Assembly (NCBI GenBank): GCA_963971225.1
Contig: OZ020269.1
Coordinates: 79,522,450 to 79,586,449 of the forward strand
Direction: 5' to 3'
DNA: 64,000 bases
Source: Melieria omissa
Taxonomy: Eukaryota; Arthropoda; Insecta; Diptera; Ulidiidae
The first letter of the stretch is position 1. Each line of letters opens with the position of its first letter. A program made the translations under genes and the position numbers. The notes below the pieces were generated by a model, which made no database searches, was not told where the DNA came from, and was given only the letters and a program-made list of their open reading frames with translations. This document shows positions 10,289 to 22,082 of this stretch, in pieces.

Positions 10289-10807
10289 GGCTTAAGTGCA
10301 GAATAGCGTACCCTCGTTCTTATACAGAGAAGTTTGGCTCCTGAGTCTAACAAACTAAAAATTTTGCTGGGGAAACGCCTACCAAAGGCGTGGCACGGAG
10401 TCAAAGTTCAAAACTGTTATCAAAATAACTCATTCAATTTTCAATCGATTTATACGATATGGGTATCAAACGTAAGAGGTATTTTTCATGCCTTTATTTT
10501 GATGTACCACATTATATACTTTATATGTACGAGTAAAAAATTATAAGCAAAAAATTATTATTTTTTTATAAAATTTACAAAATTCGATTTTTTTCTCGAA
10601 AAAAACCATAATAAAGATATAATAAATTTGTCACCATATATTCTCTACGGAATTCTCTTCACAATGAAATATAGAACATTTGAAATACCTTTGGTAGGCG
10701 TTTCCCCAGCAAAATTTTTAGTTTGTTACATTCACAAAAACAAGTTCTATATAGCCAAATTTTCATTGTTTTTTTTTCACGAGGGTACGCTATTCTGCAC
10801 TTGTTCC
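10289..10807. mobile_element. Foldback (long inverted repeat) element, 8-bp TSD
   Basis: Left arm 10,289-10,394 and right arm 10,682-10,807 are inverted copies. The outer ends share AAGTGCAGAATAGCGTACCC, and the inner ends share AAAATTTT and GGGGAAACGCCTACCAAAGG. AAATAACT flanks both sides (10,281-10,288 and 10,808-10,815), a hAT-sized duplication. It is 519 bp and non-coding. Confidence 0.75.
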
Positions 10808-10815
10808 AAATAACT

Positions 10816-12360
10816 TCATATGCACTTCATATAATCTTTTTTTTTGGAAATATTGATTTTGTAAAAGGTCGTACTCGTCCCACTGTTCCTTGACAATTTG
10901 AAACAATTCGTACTACGTCACTGGTGAAAACTTCAAATTTCCTGTCATTGATGTCGTAACCTTGTTTTCTATCAACCTTGTATTCTACAGACATACAGCT
11001 TTCATTTTATGAGAAAAAAAAAAACGATTTTTTCAAAAAAATTTGAAAGAACCTCACCTTAATAAATTTGTGATTTCACCGGCAGAAGAGTCCGTGGCCA
11101 AGATCCGCGGTATTTACACTGTAGTCGAAGGCATTGCACACACTCTTGACTTTACACTGCCTCTTAACACTTACACTGCCTCTGTGAGTTCCATGGGATT
11201 GAATTGGTTCCTTAATGCACGCCACTTAATTTTTTCGTAAGCATTTCTCTCTCGTTGAATGGTTAAAACCGTGATAATAAACACTGCACTCACTTTTACA
11301 AATCTCACAAAAATTGTTTGTTTCAAATTCAAAAGTCAAAAATTCAACTGACTGCGAAAGTTTATTGTGAATCGATTTCGAAGCTATGAAAACGAGTGGA
11401 ATGCAGCACATGAAAAACGAATCCACTCGATTTGCAATTTCGATTCCAATTCGATTTAAATCGAAATCTGGCACCTGTCTGAATGTACAAAAAAAAAAAA
11501 TACAGAAAACCTTAACTTAATTTTTTGTTTGCATTTCTTTGATGTTCTAATTTACAAATGGTTACCTGATGCCTGTTAAAATCTTTAAGTACCGTTTTGC
11601 ATAATTTTTATTAAAAAACATCACCACTATTGCTGTTTCCTGCTGTCGATTTATGTATTAGTGATTAGTGATTAGTGATTTATGTATTAGTGAATTCGTA
11701 GTTGATTAACTTCGTAAGTGTACGAAGACAAATGCACAGACATACCTTAATTGTACGAAGACTTTATTGGCAGTAAATAAGCGATTTTTTTTTGTTTTTG
11801 GCTTAAAACTTTTAAACTACTTAATGAAATATATTAGCTTTTGTTGTTATATTAAAAATAAATGCTTAATAAATATATCTGCATCGACTTTTTTACAAAA
11901 CTCCTACAATTATTTAGCGTTTTTTAATAATTAGTTCTGAACCAGGTGCTGTACGAAGACTTTATTGGTACACTGTATGTATGATTGAAAAGTACCGGTT
12001 CCCCTTTAAAAAATTGTCTTTCTGTCACGTAATTATTAAAAGAAATAATATTGCCACACTGTTGGGAGGATAGTTGTGAAAAACCGATTCCAGCTTTTTT
12101 ACATGCTTCGCTCTTGATTTATTTGGAATTAAATCATTTTTCCTAGCAATTTAATAGTCGAGCCATTACTGTTCCTGTTCTTTAAAAGAAGCTTAAAGTA
12201 TTAAATAAATAGTGTTTCTTCACTTGGTTGAAAAACACCTTTAAGTCTGTGCTTTAAGCTTCAGTCGCTGCCATGAACAACGATTGACCCATAAAACCAT
12301 CATTTGCGAATTTTTCTCGTTGCCGCCGTAAAATCAAAATTAACGATTCAACCACCGGTT
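10816..12360. other. Non-coding region with short repeats
   Basis: No gene is recognised. It holds a short array of ATTAGTG units (about 11,655-11,693) and two copies of TGTACGAAGACTTTATTGG (about 11,753 and 11,952), possibly ends of a decayed transposon. Confidence 0.4.
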
Positions 12361-12379
12361 GGACAGAGCAGCCGTCGGT

Positions 12380-12502
12380 GAAATGTACATACGACCATAA
12401 ACATAAATACGTACAATACAAATACATAAATACATATGTATGTACGTATACATACATATATGTACGTACATAAGTGCTTGTGCATACATGTATGTAAATT
12501 CG
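12380..12502. repeat. Degenerate tetranucleotide (TACA/GTAC) microsatellite
   Basis: A run of interleaved ATAC, TACA, GTAC and ATGT words gives long but meaningless Y/V/C-rich frames on the minus strand. Confidence 0.7.
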
Positions 12503-13970
12503 TATGGGTAAATACGGTCGCTACCGCGGCGCAGATACTCAGCAATCGTGTTTTGTATTAATTTTTGAGCATCTGCATAAATTCAGCGATATCCCGCTGT
12601 GATTTATAAACACCGAATATCAACGGAGGAGCCGCTCAGTCGCAGTGCTCGCTAATGAGATACTTGTGCGTCTATCTCCAGGTGTTGCAGGATGAAAGGC
12701 CGGCTCGCAGCTGCGCTGAGCAGCGTTGCACAAAGGCACAGCAAATCGACGTCTGCTAAAATTCACCTTTTAATTTACTGCATATTGCTTCGATACGCGC
12801 ATAATTAATTACATTCGGAATGCTGCATATGTGTCGTTAAGTGCATAAATATGTTTGCGTGTATGTGCGCACACAAACACAGTATTTGCATGTGTATCAT
12901 AGAACGTACGAGAATTTTGCATTGATTCTCCGTAAGTAGATCAAAACGTTGCTTAGGTGCCATGGCTGACGACAGTTTGGCGGCTCCATGTGTACTTAAT
13001 CCTGAGAGTTCGGAGTTCAGATGTCGCGTCGCATTTTTGGAGCGCTGCTACCACGCTCTGCGTCCGTATCTGCAGCCTTCTATGCCCACACCACCAACAC
13101 AATTTCTGTAATCCCCTGTAATGCCCTGTTAATAGCAGCCCGAGCCCCGCCCCGCCCCAACACCTCCCTTTCCCGACAAACTTGCGCACGTCAAGTGAAT
13201 TGTCAATGTGATCGGCTTAATTTCAGCTCATTACGCGACTTTTCCAAATCTTCGAATTTATGGTTTAATATGATTGCCGTTCGGGCGGCACGACTCTTCC
13301 GCTTTTCCAACTTGTCACTAAGCTGCGGTTATTAATTGACGCGCTTAGCAGCGAGCAGCGCGGAGCGATTGCGACTACGGCTCGCTGGTGTCTGTAATTC
13401 AGTCAGTAAGCGCGCCATGTGGTAAACGCTCCTACCGTCTCCAGCGAGTGCAGTGTGGGAAGCGGCCAAGAGCTTAGTTGTCGGTAGGTGTGGGGCGACT
13501 TATGTACGTATGGCGTGGATCGCAGCGCAAGTGTGTAACGACATCAACATTTGCATAATTTTCACTTTTAGTGTTGTAATTAGGCAGAGCAATAAATATT
13601 GTGGCGACTGCGGTGGAGGCAAAACTAAGTGTAAAACGCTCTAAATGCTGAAAAGACTTAAAATGCTTTCCGAGATTTGGAGCTCACCATGTGATTTAAC
13701 TACGGGAAATTGCTCTCATATACTTTGGTTTAGTTTTTAGATGTGTTTTGGTTGTTAGCTCGATTAACATGGCTATTTGTGGCCCACACTCAGGGCCACA
13801 CACTATTGAAAACCAAATGTCAAATTTGATTTCGAGTTACCTTTGCACAATGCGTTACAACTTTAGAGTGAGAGTTTTTCAGACACTCAGGTGAATTGCT
13901 GACGGCTGCTGAAGCTCAAATTCCCACTTCGTAGAAGATATTTTGATTCGTTGAGACCTTATTGTATTAT
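12503..13970. other. Non-coding, locally GC-rich region
   Basis: No family is recognised in any frame. GC content rises around 13,000-13,500 (CGCC-rich stretches). It may be regulatory or intronic host DNA. Confidence 0.3.
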
Positions 13971-14023
13971 TTTATTTTATTTTATTTCATTTTATTTAAT
14001 TTTATTTTATTCTGTTTTATTAA
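13971..14023. repeat. (TTTTA)n microsatellite
   Basis: About ten tandem TTTTA units with a few substitutions. Confidence 0.85.
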
Positions 14024-14834
14024 TAAACAAAAAATTTAACATCGACAACTAATCGCCATCCACTGTTTGTTCAATCATTTCAGTTGCGATTTCCTTATTT
14101 TAATGCGGGAATATTTTGGAATTCTCAAATTTGTACTCTGCTGGACAGATGAAAAGTTGGCCAAGGAGTGCAGTTTAGGTTAACGGAGTAAAACGAAATT
14201 TCCAATTTCGCATTCCAATATATTTAAAACATGCAGGCAAGAAAAAACTTGTTAATAATTCTGAAAGCATTTTTCCACTTTTTAACCCAAAATAGCAAAA
14301 TTTCAATTCGGTGTTTCAATAGTCATAAATTTCGAATGGGTGGACATGGGCCATAATGTGTTTAGAGGGCACATTACACCCCTTTTAACTCCGGAACCCT
14401 AATTTGGAATATTACATTTATGCATTTGTAAAATTAGAATTATATTTTAGAGTTAAGCCCAATTTTCATACCCAAAAAATTTGGTATCAAAGTACAAATA
14501 CCCAATAAGGCACATTTAAACCAAGAATTATTCGAAGAAAGCAGTTTTTTTCAGTCTTCAATCTCTTTTTCCAGTCGGAAGAATCCATAAACTTGTGACT
14601 ATTGTGATTAGTATTTATTAAAAAGTTATTGTTTTGTAAATTAGTTGCTTAATCGATTATCCTGGCGTTCCTTACAAACTGCCTTTTTTGGTGGCAATTT
14701 GAAGAGGTAAAACAAAAGACGTGTCCTTCTTAAGGATAACTCCCGGTATCTCTACCCAAAAATCTTTTATAGAACATATTTCTCATATGGTAGGTGTTTG
14801 ATGCACAACGAATTTCAGTAATATTTGTGTTTCT
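14024..14834. other. Non-coding AT-rich stretch
   Basis: No gene, inverted repeat or known motif was found. Confidence 0.3.
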
Positions 14835-15002
14835 CAGAAGCGGATTCAAAAAAATATTTTTGGGGGGCTTTAAAAAGTAATTCTATAGTATTAGTATATA
14901 GTAAAACCGTTCAAAAAACAAAAGGTCCTTTTAATTTGTATGTAGTTTTTAAGTCGACCCTAATATTCGAGGGGTTTCAATCCCACCCTGAATCCGCCAC
15001 TG
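14835..15002. mobile_element. hAT MITE, 168 bp
   Basis: The ends are CAGAAGCGGATTCA and the complement of CAGTGGCGGATTCA. GTGTTTCT is duplicated exactly on both sides (14,827-14,834 and 15,003-15,010). The C-A-G start and the 8-bp duplication are hAT hallmarks. Confidence 0.8.
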
Positions 15003-15010
15003 GTGTTTCT

Positions 15011-16450
15011 CCATGATCTAAACGAGGTCAATCGTCCTGATCTACTTTCATACAAATTAAATTATTCGCCTTGAAGCACAGTGGAATTTACTCATAATTT
15101 TTTAAGAACAACAAAAAAGTTACTCTTAGCTCTTACAATAACATAAAACAAAAAGAATATTTCAATTTATTAAAGCGTGCGATGATGTAAAGTAATCCGA
15201 GCACGCGCTCGAAATTTATTCATCGCTATCAAAGTACAATCAAAATGTCATTCTCGTTACAAACTGTCAAATTTGTTGTTGCTGTTTTCTCATTTTAAAT
15301 TGTTTGCAAGCTCAGTTTTTTACCGCGCAACTGCAAAGTTGCATTGTAAAGTTAGCTTGTTGAACATAAAAACAATCAGAAAAGTTTTGGACTTTATTTC
15401 GAAAATAATAAAAGGCAACAAAGAACGCACGTTTTATAACGGCCGAGTGTTTTTTTATTTGGCCATCGCAAAATGGATTAGCTCAAAGTGTAAGAGAAAC
15501 AAAAACAACGCCGACAAAAAGTAGAGCAACAACAACAGCAACATAAATAGAAACAAGTCAGTGTCAAAATACGCAACCACTCCCTGCCCTCCACTTGCCC
15601 ACCGCACTTGGTAGACACTTCCATTATGCGATTCCCCCCGAGCGCTGCCACACGAACAGAAAGGGGCAACCGAGCCAAGAGAGGCGAGCGCGGCATGTAA
15701 GGCATGCCAAATATTTTATGGCAAGTCCGCGTATTTCCGTTTCCGCTTTAGGTCCTCTGTTGCACCCTTACTTCCATGCTCGTTCAATTATGCCGCAGGG
15801 CATCGTCGCCTGCACCGAGTCCTGTGGACGCCAGCAGTTGTTGGCCAACAGCACAAACAACGCATTGTCAATGCATTTTCCGGGACACAGCAGAAAACAG
15901 ATTTCAGCCAAGGACCAACAACAAAATGAGTACAAATGTAAAACGACCAAAACGAAACTGAACCAAATCGCCAAAAGAAAAATAAAGTTAGGATTCTTAT
16001 TTTAAACTTTGCACCCTAATTCGTGCTGGAGATTTTATTTGTTGCGTTTTCATGTGAGAATTTCAAGTTTATCCCGAAATAAGGATATCATGCATAAATA
16101 TGTAAATTGCTCTCAACTTTAATTTCATGCTTACTTTAATGTTGACCTTTTTCACTTTCACCGCTAGCGAGCAGGCGGGTGCAACTTTTTAAAACGAACG
16201 TAAATTAAATTACACGTTCAGTTTCAACTGAAAGCCGAGACTGTCGGTAGGGAAACGAGCGCTCTTCTTCTTCTCCTATTGTGAACAGAGAGTGAATGTG
16301 CGCGAGCGTGAGTAAAAGTTTAAGTGGGCAAACTTAAAATTCAAATGAGGCATTACCGTTACGACAAGTCCAAAAAATTGAAAATTAAGATTATCGTTTG
16401 GCGAAAGGAAGGAGAATTATTAAAGGGTCACTTTGGTTTGGGTTGTTTAA
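15011..16450. other. Non-coding region
   Basis: Frames here are low-complexity or lack family resemblance. No splice-bounded exon could be supported. Confidence 0.3.
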
Positions 16451-16459
16451 ACTTAAAAA

Positions 16460-16650
16460 AGTCCAGTCGTCTCGGACACCACGTCACTGTTGGTGGTCGC
16501 AACTTTAAGGTAGTAAAAGACTTTGTCTACCAAGGCCAGCGTCAAGCACAAAAAAGTTTGCCTTCTAGTGGTTTGGAGAATCTTCCGTGCCAGTAGACAA
16601 TTGAGAAGCAAAGGTTTGTCTCGATTGATGAGAGTAAGTTGCTCATGATG
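16460..16650 (+). pseudogene. RTE-like reverse transcriptase fragment
   Basis: The plus strand reads F-K-V-V-K-D-F-V-Y and, after frame changes, R-Q-L-R-S-K-G-L-S-R. These align in order with F-E-V-V-K-E-F-V-Y and R-Q-L-R-S-R-D-L-S-R in the intact RTE protein at 55,927-58,959. It is a short, old 5'-truncated relic. Confidence 0.5.
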
Positions 16651-17106
16651 TCCACCTGATATGCGCGTCAGAGGTATGAACGTACACCCCACCGCTAAGC
16701 CTTCATTAGGAGCCTGTGTGCGCTGCAAGCCGCCCTTCCACTCTTCCGGTAAAAAAGCGCAATTTAAATCCCTCCGTGTTCCTTGTATAGAAACCTAGTA
16801 GTCTATTTCCAGAGCAAAGTATTCTAAGTGAGGATAGGTGGATGATTTTGGCCGTGGACGTGTGGGCGGCAACGTGTGTCGCACTCATTTAAATGACAAG
16901 TACTATCTTCTGTCAAATATTTAAATCATTGCCAACTTTGATTTTCGTCATCATCAAATCATAATCTTTTGATTCAGTTATCGTTTCAAAAACTTATATT
17001 AGAGTGGCCTTCTATTCCGCTCACAAATTTAGAAGTCAAATTGTAGTTTTAGTCAAGTCAAATCGGAGAATGATTTTAGTATGGGGAACATACACAGCGG
17101 TTCATA

Positions 17107-17262
17107 CTGGGTGGGGCAAAAGTCATAACCTTATTGACAGATGCTATAGTTTTTGCAAATGGCGGTAAAAGTAAATTTCGCTCGGAGATTCATTCATTTA
17201 TTAGAGCCAAAGATCACCCAGTGACAACTTTTGCGCTGGTTGACAACTTTTGCGCCACCCTG
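17107..17262. mobile_element. Tc1/mariner-type MITE, TA target
   Basis: Inverted ends CTGGGTGGGGCAAAAGT and the complement of CAGGGTGGCGCAAAAGT are each flanked by TA (17,105-17,106 and 17,263-17,264). It is 156 bp and non-coding. Confidence 0.65.
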
Positions 17263-17264
17263 TA

Positions 17265-18700
17265 TTGGCCTTAAACTTTCGCGCTGTGCGATGGCTCATT
17301 GTCGTCGTACAAAAACTACTATATGTTCTTCCACAATCTGGTCCTTTTTAAGCGATTTTTCAAATAACAATTTTGTACAACCTATAACGACCACGTGATG
17401 GATCAACGAACCGACTCATGAGATATGTCAAGGTCCGGAAAAGTCCCTTTTAAGCTGGAATGGCGATTATCGAGTATAATTTTTTCACTTCTTTCAAAGT
17501 TTTGATTGGACAAAGTGGTCCGGAAATAGGATTTTTACCACTTTTACACTTTTTTCTTTCCTTAAAATGTGAATATGAGATTTTGAAAGTAAATACTTTA
17601 TGTACTTTATAATAGAATGTCTTCAGAAAGACGATACATGTAGGAAAGAAAAGCAACGGCCCACACACCTACACACAACTTCTTCGACTAAAGAGTTCCA
17701 CCAATTAATAATTCATTAAAAGCGCGTAAAAAGTCTTAATTAATTCGTAATTGTTATGAATACCAAACACGAGAAAATGCAGCAAATTAATATAGGAGCT
17801 TCGAATGGTGCGGTTCCGACAAATCAAGCACTTGGACACCCCACCACTGTCAACAACCATAAATAACAATCAACGCGATGGGCCAGCGAGCAGAAGCCAA
17901 TTGCGGCGACAGCCTACAACTTAACAAAAAGCGCCGCGTCCAAGACCGAGAACGGATGCAGCTGCAAGTATTGAGGCGTAATTAATAAAGTGGACATTAG
18001 TTCTGCAGCTCGCCGCAGTCGTGCGTCGTATGCGTAATGCTGCATTTTCGAATTTAATTCAATTACTGAAAGCGGCCGTTTGAGGGCACACAGCCGGCGC
18101 CGAGAAAGTGCAGCGTGACGGTAATTAGTGGCGGGGCGCACTACACAGGGCGCTCCGCCCCACACTGCATCGCGCCTCATTATGCACACAGCACGCGTTT
18201 CTACGTGTAGTGCAAGTACACGGGCTCCTTCGCCTTCGGAGGCCGGCTAAATTGCTGTCAATTGGAAATTTCCATATGACAGTTGTAAGCGATTGGCGAG
18301 CACAGTGAAAGCCGCCAATGGCAACGAAGCATAAACTCGCACTGGCGGACATTCTTCCCATAATAGTTCTGTCACACTTTCACAGTCACCTGCAAGGCCT
18401 CGGCTTGATATCAACATGTAATCAATTTGAAAATTTTTGAATTCTCAAAAGCTTGAAAAAGGCTTTGAACTTCGGTTCACATTCAAGTTGTTGTTTATTC
18501 GGGTCGTCGCAAAGTGGGGCAGGATACCTAAAAAAATTGGTATCAATTCAATGCGTTGACCAATCTTAATGAAACTCGGTAGGGGAACAGCCCCCACTTA
18601 GTATATGACAACTATGAAAAAGAAACGGAATCGGTTCACTACCGTAGCCATTTTTCAAAATAATACGTCTATAATTTGAAGGAGGGATTTGAAGGATTTT
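17265..18700. other. Non-coding region
   Basis: The part at 17,880-18,360 is GC-rich compared with its surroundings, but no domain is recognised in any frame. Confidence 0.3.
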
Positions 18701-18704
18701 TCGT

Positions 18705-18832
18705 TCTGGAAGCGAGTTATGTTTACTGACGGCAGTAAGTTTAACATATTCGGTTGTGACGGCAAACCTTACGTGTGGTGACAACCGAAAGATTCGCTCG
18801 TAGCAAAATATGAAGCCAAATGTTAAACATTA
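18705..18832 (+). pseudogene. Tc1-like transposase fragment
   Basis: The frame reads F-W-K-R-V-M-F-T-D-G-S-K-F-N, then F-G-C-D-G-K-P-Y-V-W, a TGA, and Q-P-K-D-S-L. This is the first catalytic Asp block of Tc1-family transposases, with a nonsense codon in the following tract. Confidence 0.6.
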
Positions 18833-19394
18833 ATTTAATCTTAAGGTGTACGAGTTTGGCTTTGACCTACTGTATGTGTCGGAGAAGTAACGTCTACTGT
18901 GTAGAAAAACACTACTTCTGTGTAGAAAAACTTGTTCAGTAGAATCAAACACAACTTGGAAAAAAGCGAAAAATAAAAATGTGGGAATTGTGTTTTTTAA
19001 GGGCAGAAACAAAAAGCGCGTGAAAGTAGAACGCTCTACATTGGAGAATTCGACATATGTATATACATAAGTATTAGTTTGAAATATCTTCAGCCTTAAG
19101 TGCTAAGCATAGTAAAATATGGTTAGTATACATAATTTATGATATTATATATACTAAAGTCATCAGCATTGCTATATTGGTTCGCTCTTTATCATGACAA
19201 TTTTATGAAAGTATTTCTACGATACTTTTTTAACACATCGGCGGTTAAATCCCCGGTCTGACCCATAGTAGGCGTTAAAAAACGAGACATAATATTTCTT
19301 TTTAAGTAGTGACAGTTAAAAGGTACCTGTAAAAATTTCATTACGATGTGACGTTTGGTTCAAAAGTAATAATTGTTTAAATAAAACAACTTTA

Positions 19395-19785
19395 GTCGTG
19401 GTCAGAACAATGGAAAAAAATAATTTCGTGCTCTCATAGAACCTTGCTTTCTGATGGGGAAAAAACACCATTGAAACAAAAGCCTGACTCGATAAGGGTT
19501 ATCCGGACTTTCTACTCGGGAAATCGACCATTATTGATAGGTTTGCTCAATTTAAACGTGGTCTTACGAGCACCGACAATGCACCGCGCTATGGTGGGCC
19601 AATTGAGGTGATTACACCGGAAAACGTTTAAAAAGTCCACAAAATCGTTCAGAATCAGAAAGCTATTTTTGAACTGGGTGCCGCGTTTGCACGAACTTCG
19701 AATAGCTTCCGCACCCACCCTTTTCTTCAGACTTGGCTTCTAGTGACGTTTATCTGTTCGCAGACTTAAAAAAAAATGGAACACT
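19395..19785 (+). pseudogene. Internally deleted mariner transposase
   Basis: N-terminal blocks (D-R-F-A-Q-F-K-R-G, then P-I-E-V-I-T-P-E-N-V) are fused after a stop and frame changes to N-W-V-P-R-L. Next comes the C-terminal S-S-D-V-Y-L-F-A-D-L-K-K, the counterpart of the S-P-D-L-A-P-S-D-Y motif. The middle of the catalytic domain is missing. Confidence 0.6.
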
Positions 19786-21170
19786 GACACGCCCACCTCC
19801 CATACTAAATGAACTGTAATATTGTAATAACTTGCTTAATATTAGTGATAGAATTATGAAATTTGGTATTTGAGCTTAAGATAATGATTTAAAGCCCACA
19901 CTAAAACTGGGCGGTCTGCCACGCCCACTTTTAAAAAATATTCGTATTTTACTGCAACTAAAACTTTATTTTTAAAAGACTGTTTGCGATACTCGTTCCA
20001 CGATGTGATTTAAATTGGTAAGCTTTCTTAAACTTTAAAAGTGGGCGTGGTAGCTGGTGTATATTTACTAAGTGGCCAAAACATTTCCTTTATGAATAAG
20101 TGTATTAATTTTTCGGCTTGTAATACCATATTTTGGTATAAATTCTTCGATTATTAAAGTGGGCGTGGTATTCTGCCAACTTTTGATGATACGAACAAAG
20201 TTCTTGATCAAAATCCATAAAACACATAATATTTATTTTTTGTATAAAAAAATTATATTTATTTCTTGTAAAACAAAAATTGTATACAATGTTTACAAAA
20301 AAAATTACAATTTATTATTCAATTTCACTTTCACATTCGTAGTCAGACGATGAATCTCGTTCGAAATGAAATTAGCTAAATCGATTTCTATACAATTTTC
20401 TTTCGTTTGCATTTCTTCAACTACAAGTTATATTGCGAAAGTTCTTAAAAATAACCATTTCTCTTATCTTGAAGCAATTTTAGGCTTCTTACTTCTAAAA
20501 AATCAAAATTTTTGATCGTAAGTACCACTACAAAAAGTAAAGTTTTAGGTGGGGACGCAGGTTGACGCAGCTAATTTGTTTTTTATTTAAAAGACCCTAG
20601 TTGCATATTTGCCTTGCACTAATTACTGGAGAGAAGTTTTGAGAAGCTTTTTTTATCGTCTCCCAAAGTTAGCGAGTTTTCTCACTTTTCGTTACACAGA
20701 GCGTGTTTTTTGAAAGCAACGTAATTTCGCATATGTTGGTCAAAACAAAACAAAAAAGCGGTGCCTACTTTCCCAAACTCAATATTTTTGCTTGTGTGTG
20801 AAATTTATATCCATACAAAGTTCCTGTAAGCTAAACACTTTACTAACATTTAACACAAAAATCGTGAGTTGATCTGGCGAAAATGTGTTCCAACAAAAGG
20901 CCCAACTTTGTGGATGGGTGCTGCCTACATTAACTATTTTTAAAAATAAATAGTTTGGATTTATCTTAAAAAGTTTGGATTTATCTGAAAGAATTATCTC
21001 TACATATACATGTGTAAAACAAAATATTATGTTTGCAACATCGACTTTTTGCATTTTTGGCCACACGCGCGACACTGTGCGTCGTGCAAAAACCGGGAAA
21101 TTCCGTGTAAGTGATCATTACAAGTGGAATAAAATCGAAATCATGGAAGCAAGCCATTTTTAGGTCGAAA
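19786..21170. other. Non-coding region with CACGCCCACTTTT-type dispersed words
   Basis: GTGGGCGTGG and its complement occur near 19,788, 19,921, 20,042 and 20,160 in alternating orientation. No gene was found. Confidence 0.4.
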
Positions 21171-21221
21171 GGTTTTGTATTACCTTCTTTTTATATCTTA
21201 TAATTTAAACTTTTTATTAGA

Positions 21222-21330
21222 AAGAACTTGGTTTGCTAACGTGTTTGCAGACGCCCCACATCTGCTGAACCTTTCAAGAAACAACTTCCTTGATAGTGAC
21301 TTTGTTTTTTCGCACAATTTGCGGACATCG
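21222..21330 (+). pseudogene. P-element-like transposase exon fragment
   Basis: After a plausible acceptor (TTATTAG) the frame reads R-T-W-F-A-N-V-F-A-D-A-P-H-L-L-N-L and R-N-N-F-L-D-S-D-F. This is the conserved F-A-D-x-P-H-L-L-K-L block of P-type transposases with a small internal deletion. A weaker resemblance continues around 21,740-21,800 (N-E-C-L-D-I-F-N-T). Confidence 0.55.
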
Positions 21331-21855
21331 CGAACTATTGCGCTATGTTTTCGTTGGAAGCAGACATTTTTTATTTTGTTTACATTTTGCTAATATGTTT
21401 GAAGAGCTATTAACCCATTTTCGGCCGCTACCAGAAATAGCCAATATTTTTCTAATTCCTTTTAAGGACTTACATTTAGGACCTTAATCAAGAATATTTT
21501 TGGATTTTTTTTTTTTACAAAATTTTTTTATAAATAAATAAAAATTTAATTTCAAATAAAAACAAATATATAGTTATGCACATAGTTTTAGTCAGATAAT
21601 AATCAAGCATGAAAACAAACAATTGTTGTTGTCGGAAGACCAGAGTTTAAACTTTCGAGTAGAGTGCGAAAGCGGTTTATTAGCTCCAAATCGATGCCAG
21701 TTATGGCGGTTGATACTTCGGAATTGTGGAAAAAACGCCTAGCAGGTTTTGGTGAAACAGTTAACGAATGCCTTGATATCTTTAATACACAATTTTCGTC
21801 GTTTTGGCCATTGCAACTTACTTATTTAAATATTTATATATATATATTGTAAATA

Positions 21856-22080
21856 CAGTCGTGTCTGGGTATAGTGAACCTTCGATATACATAGTTAACA
21901 CCCAAATTTTGACATCGAGCCTCTAAATGTAGAAACAATTTTTCAAGCAAAAAACAGAAAGTGTATTTTGAGCAAATAAAACGAGTTTTTGAACAAAAAT
22001 GTTAACCTTGATATCGTGAACAACCTCAATACAGTGAACAGGCCTTGCAATAATTAGTTCACTATATCCAGACACCTTTG
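21856..22080. mobile_element. pogo/Tc1-type MITE, TA target
   Basis: CAGTCGTGTCTGGGTATAGT at the left is matched by the complement of CAAAGGTGTCTGGATATAGT at the right. TA lies on both sides (21,854-21,855 and 22,081-22,082). It is 225 bp and non-coding. Confidence 0.75.
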
Positions 22081-22082
22081 TA

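Noticed and set aside
12254..12545. Y/V/C-rich minus-strand frames
   Set aside because: They are translations of the TACA/GTAC microsatellite.
13021..13335. 104-codon plus-strand frame starting M-S-R-R-I-F
   Set aside because: Arg/Ser-rich because of local GC content, with no recognisable family or start context.
15595..16005. 136-codon plus-strand frame in GC-richer DNA
   Set aside because: No domain, splice support or family resemblance, and several overlapping frames are open as well.
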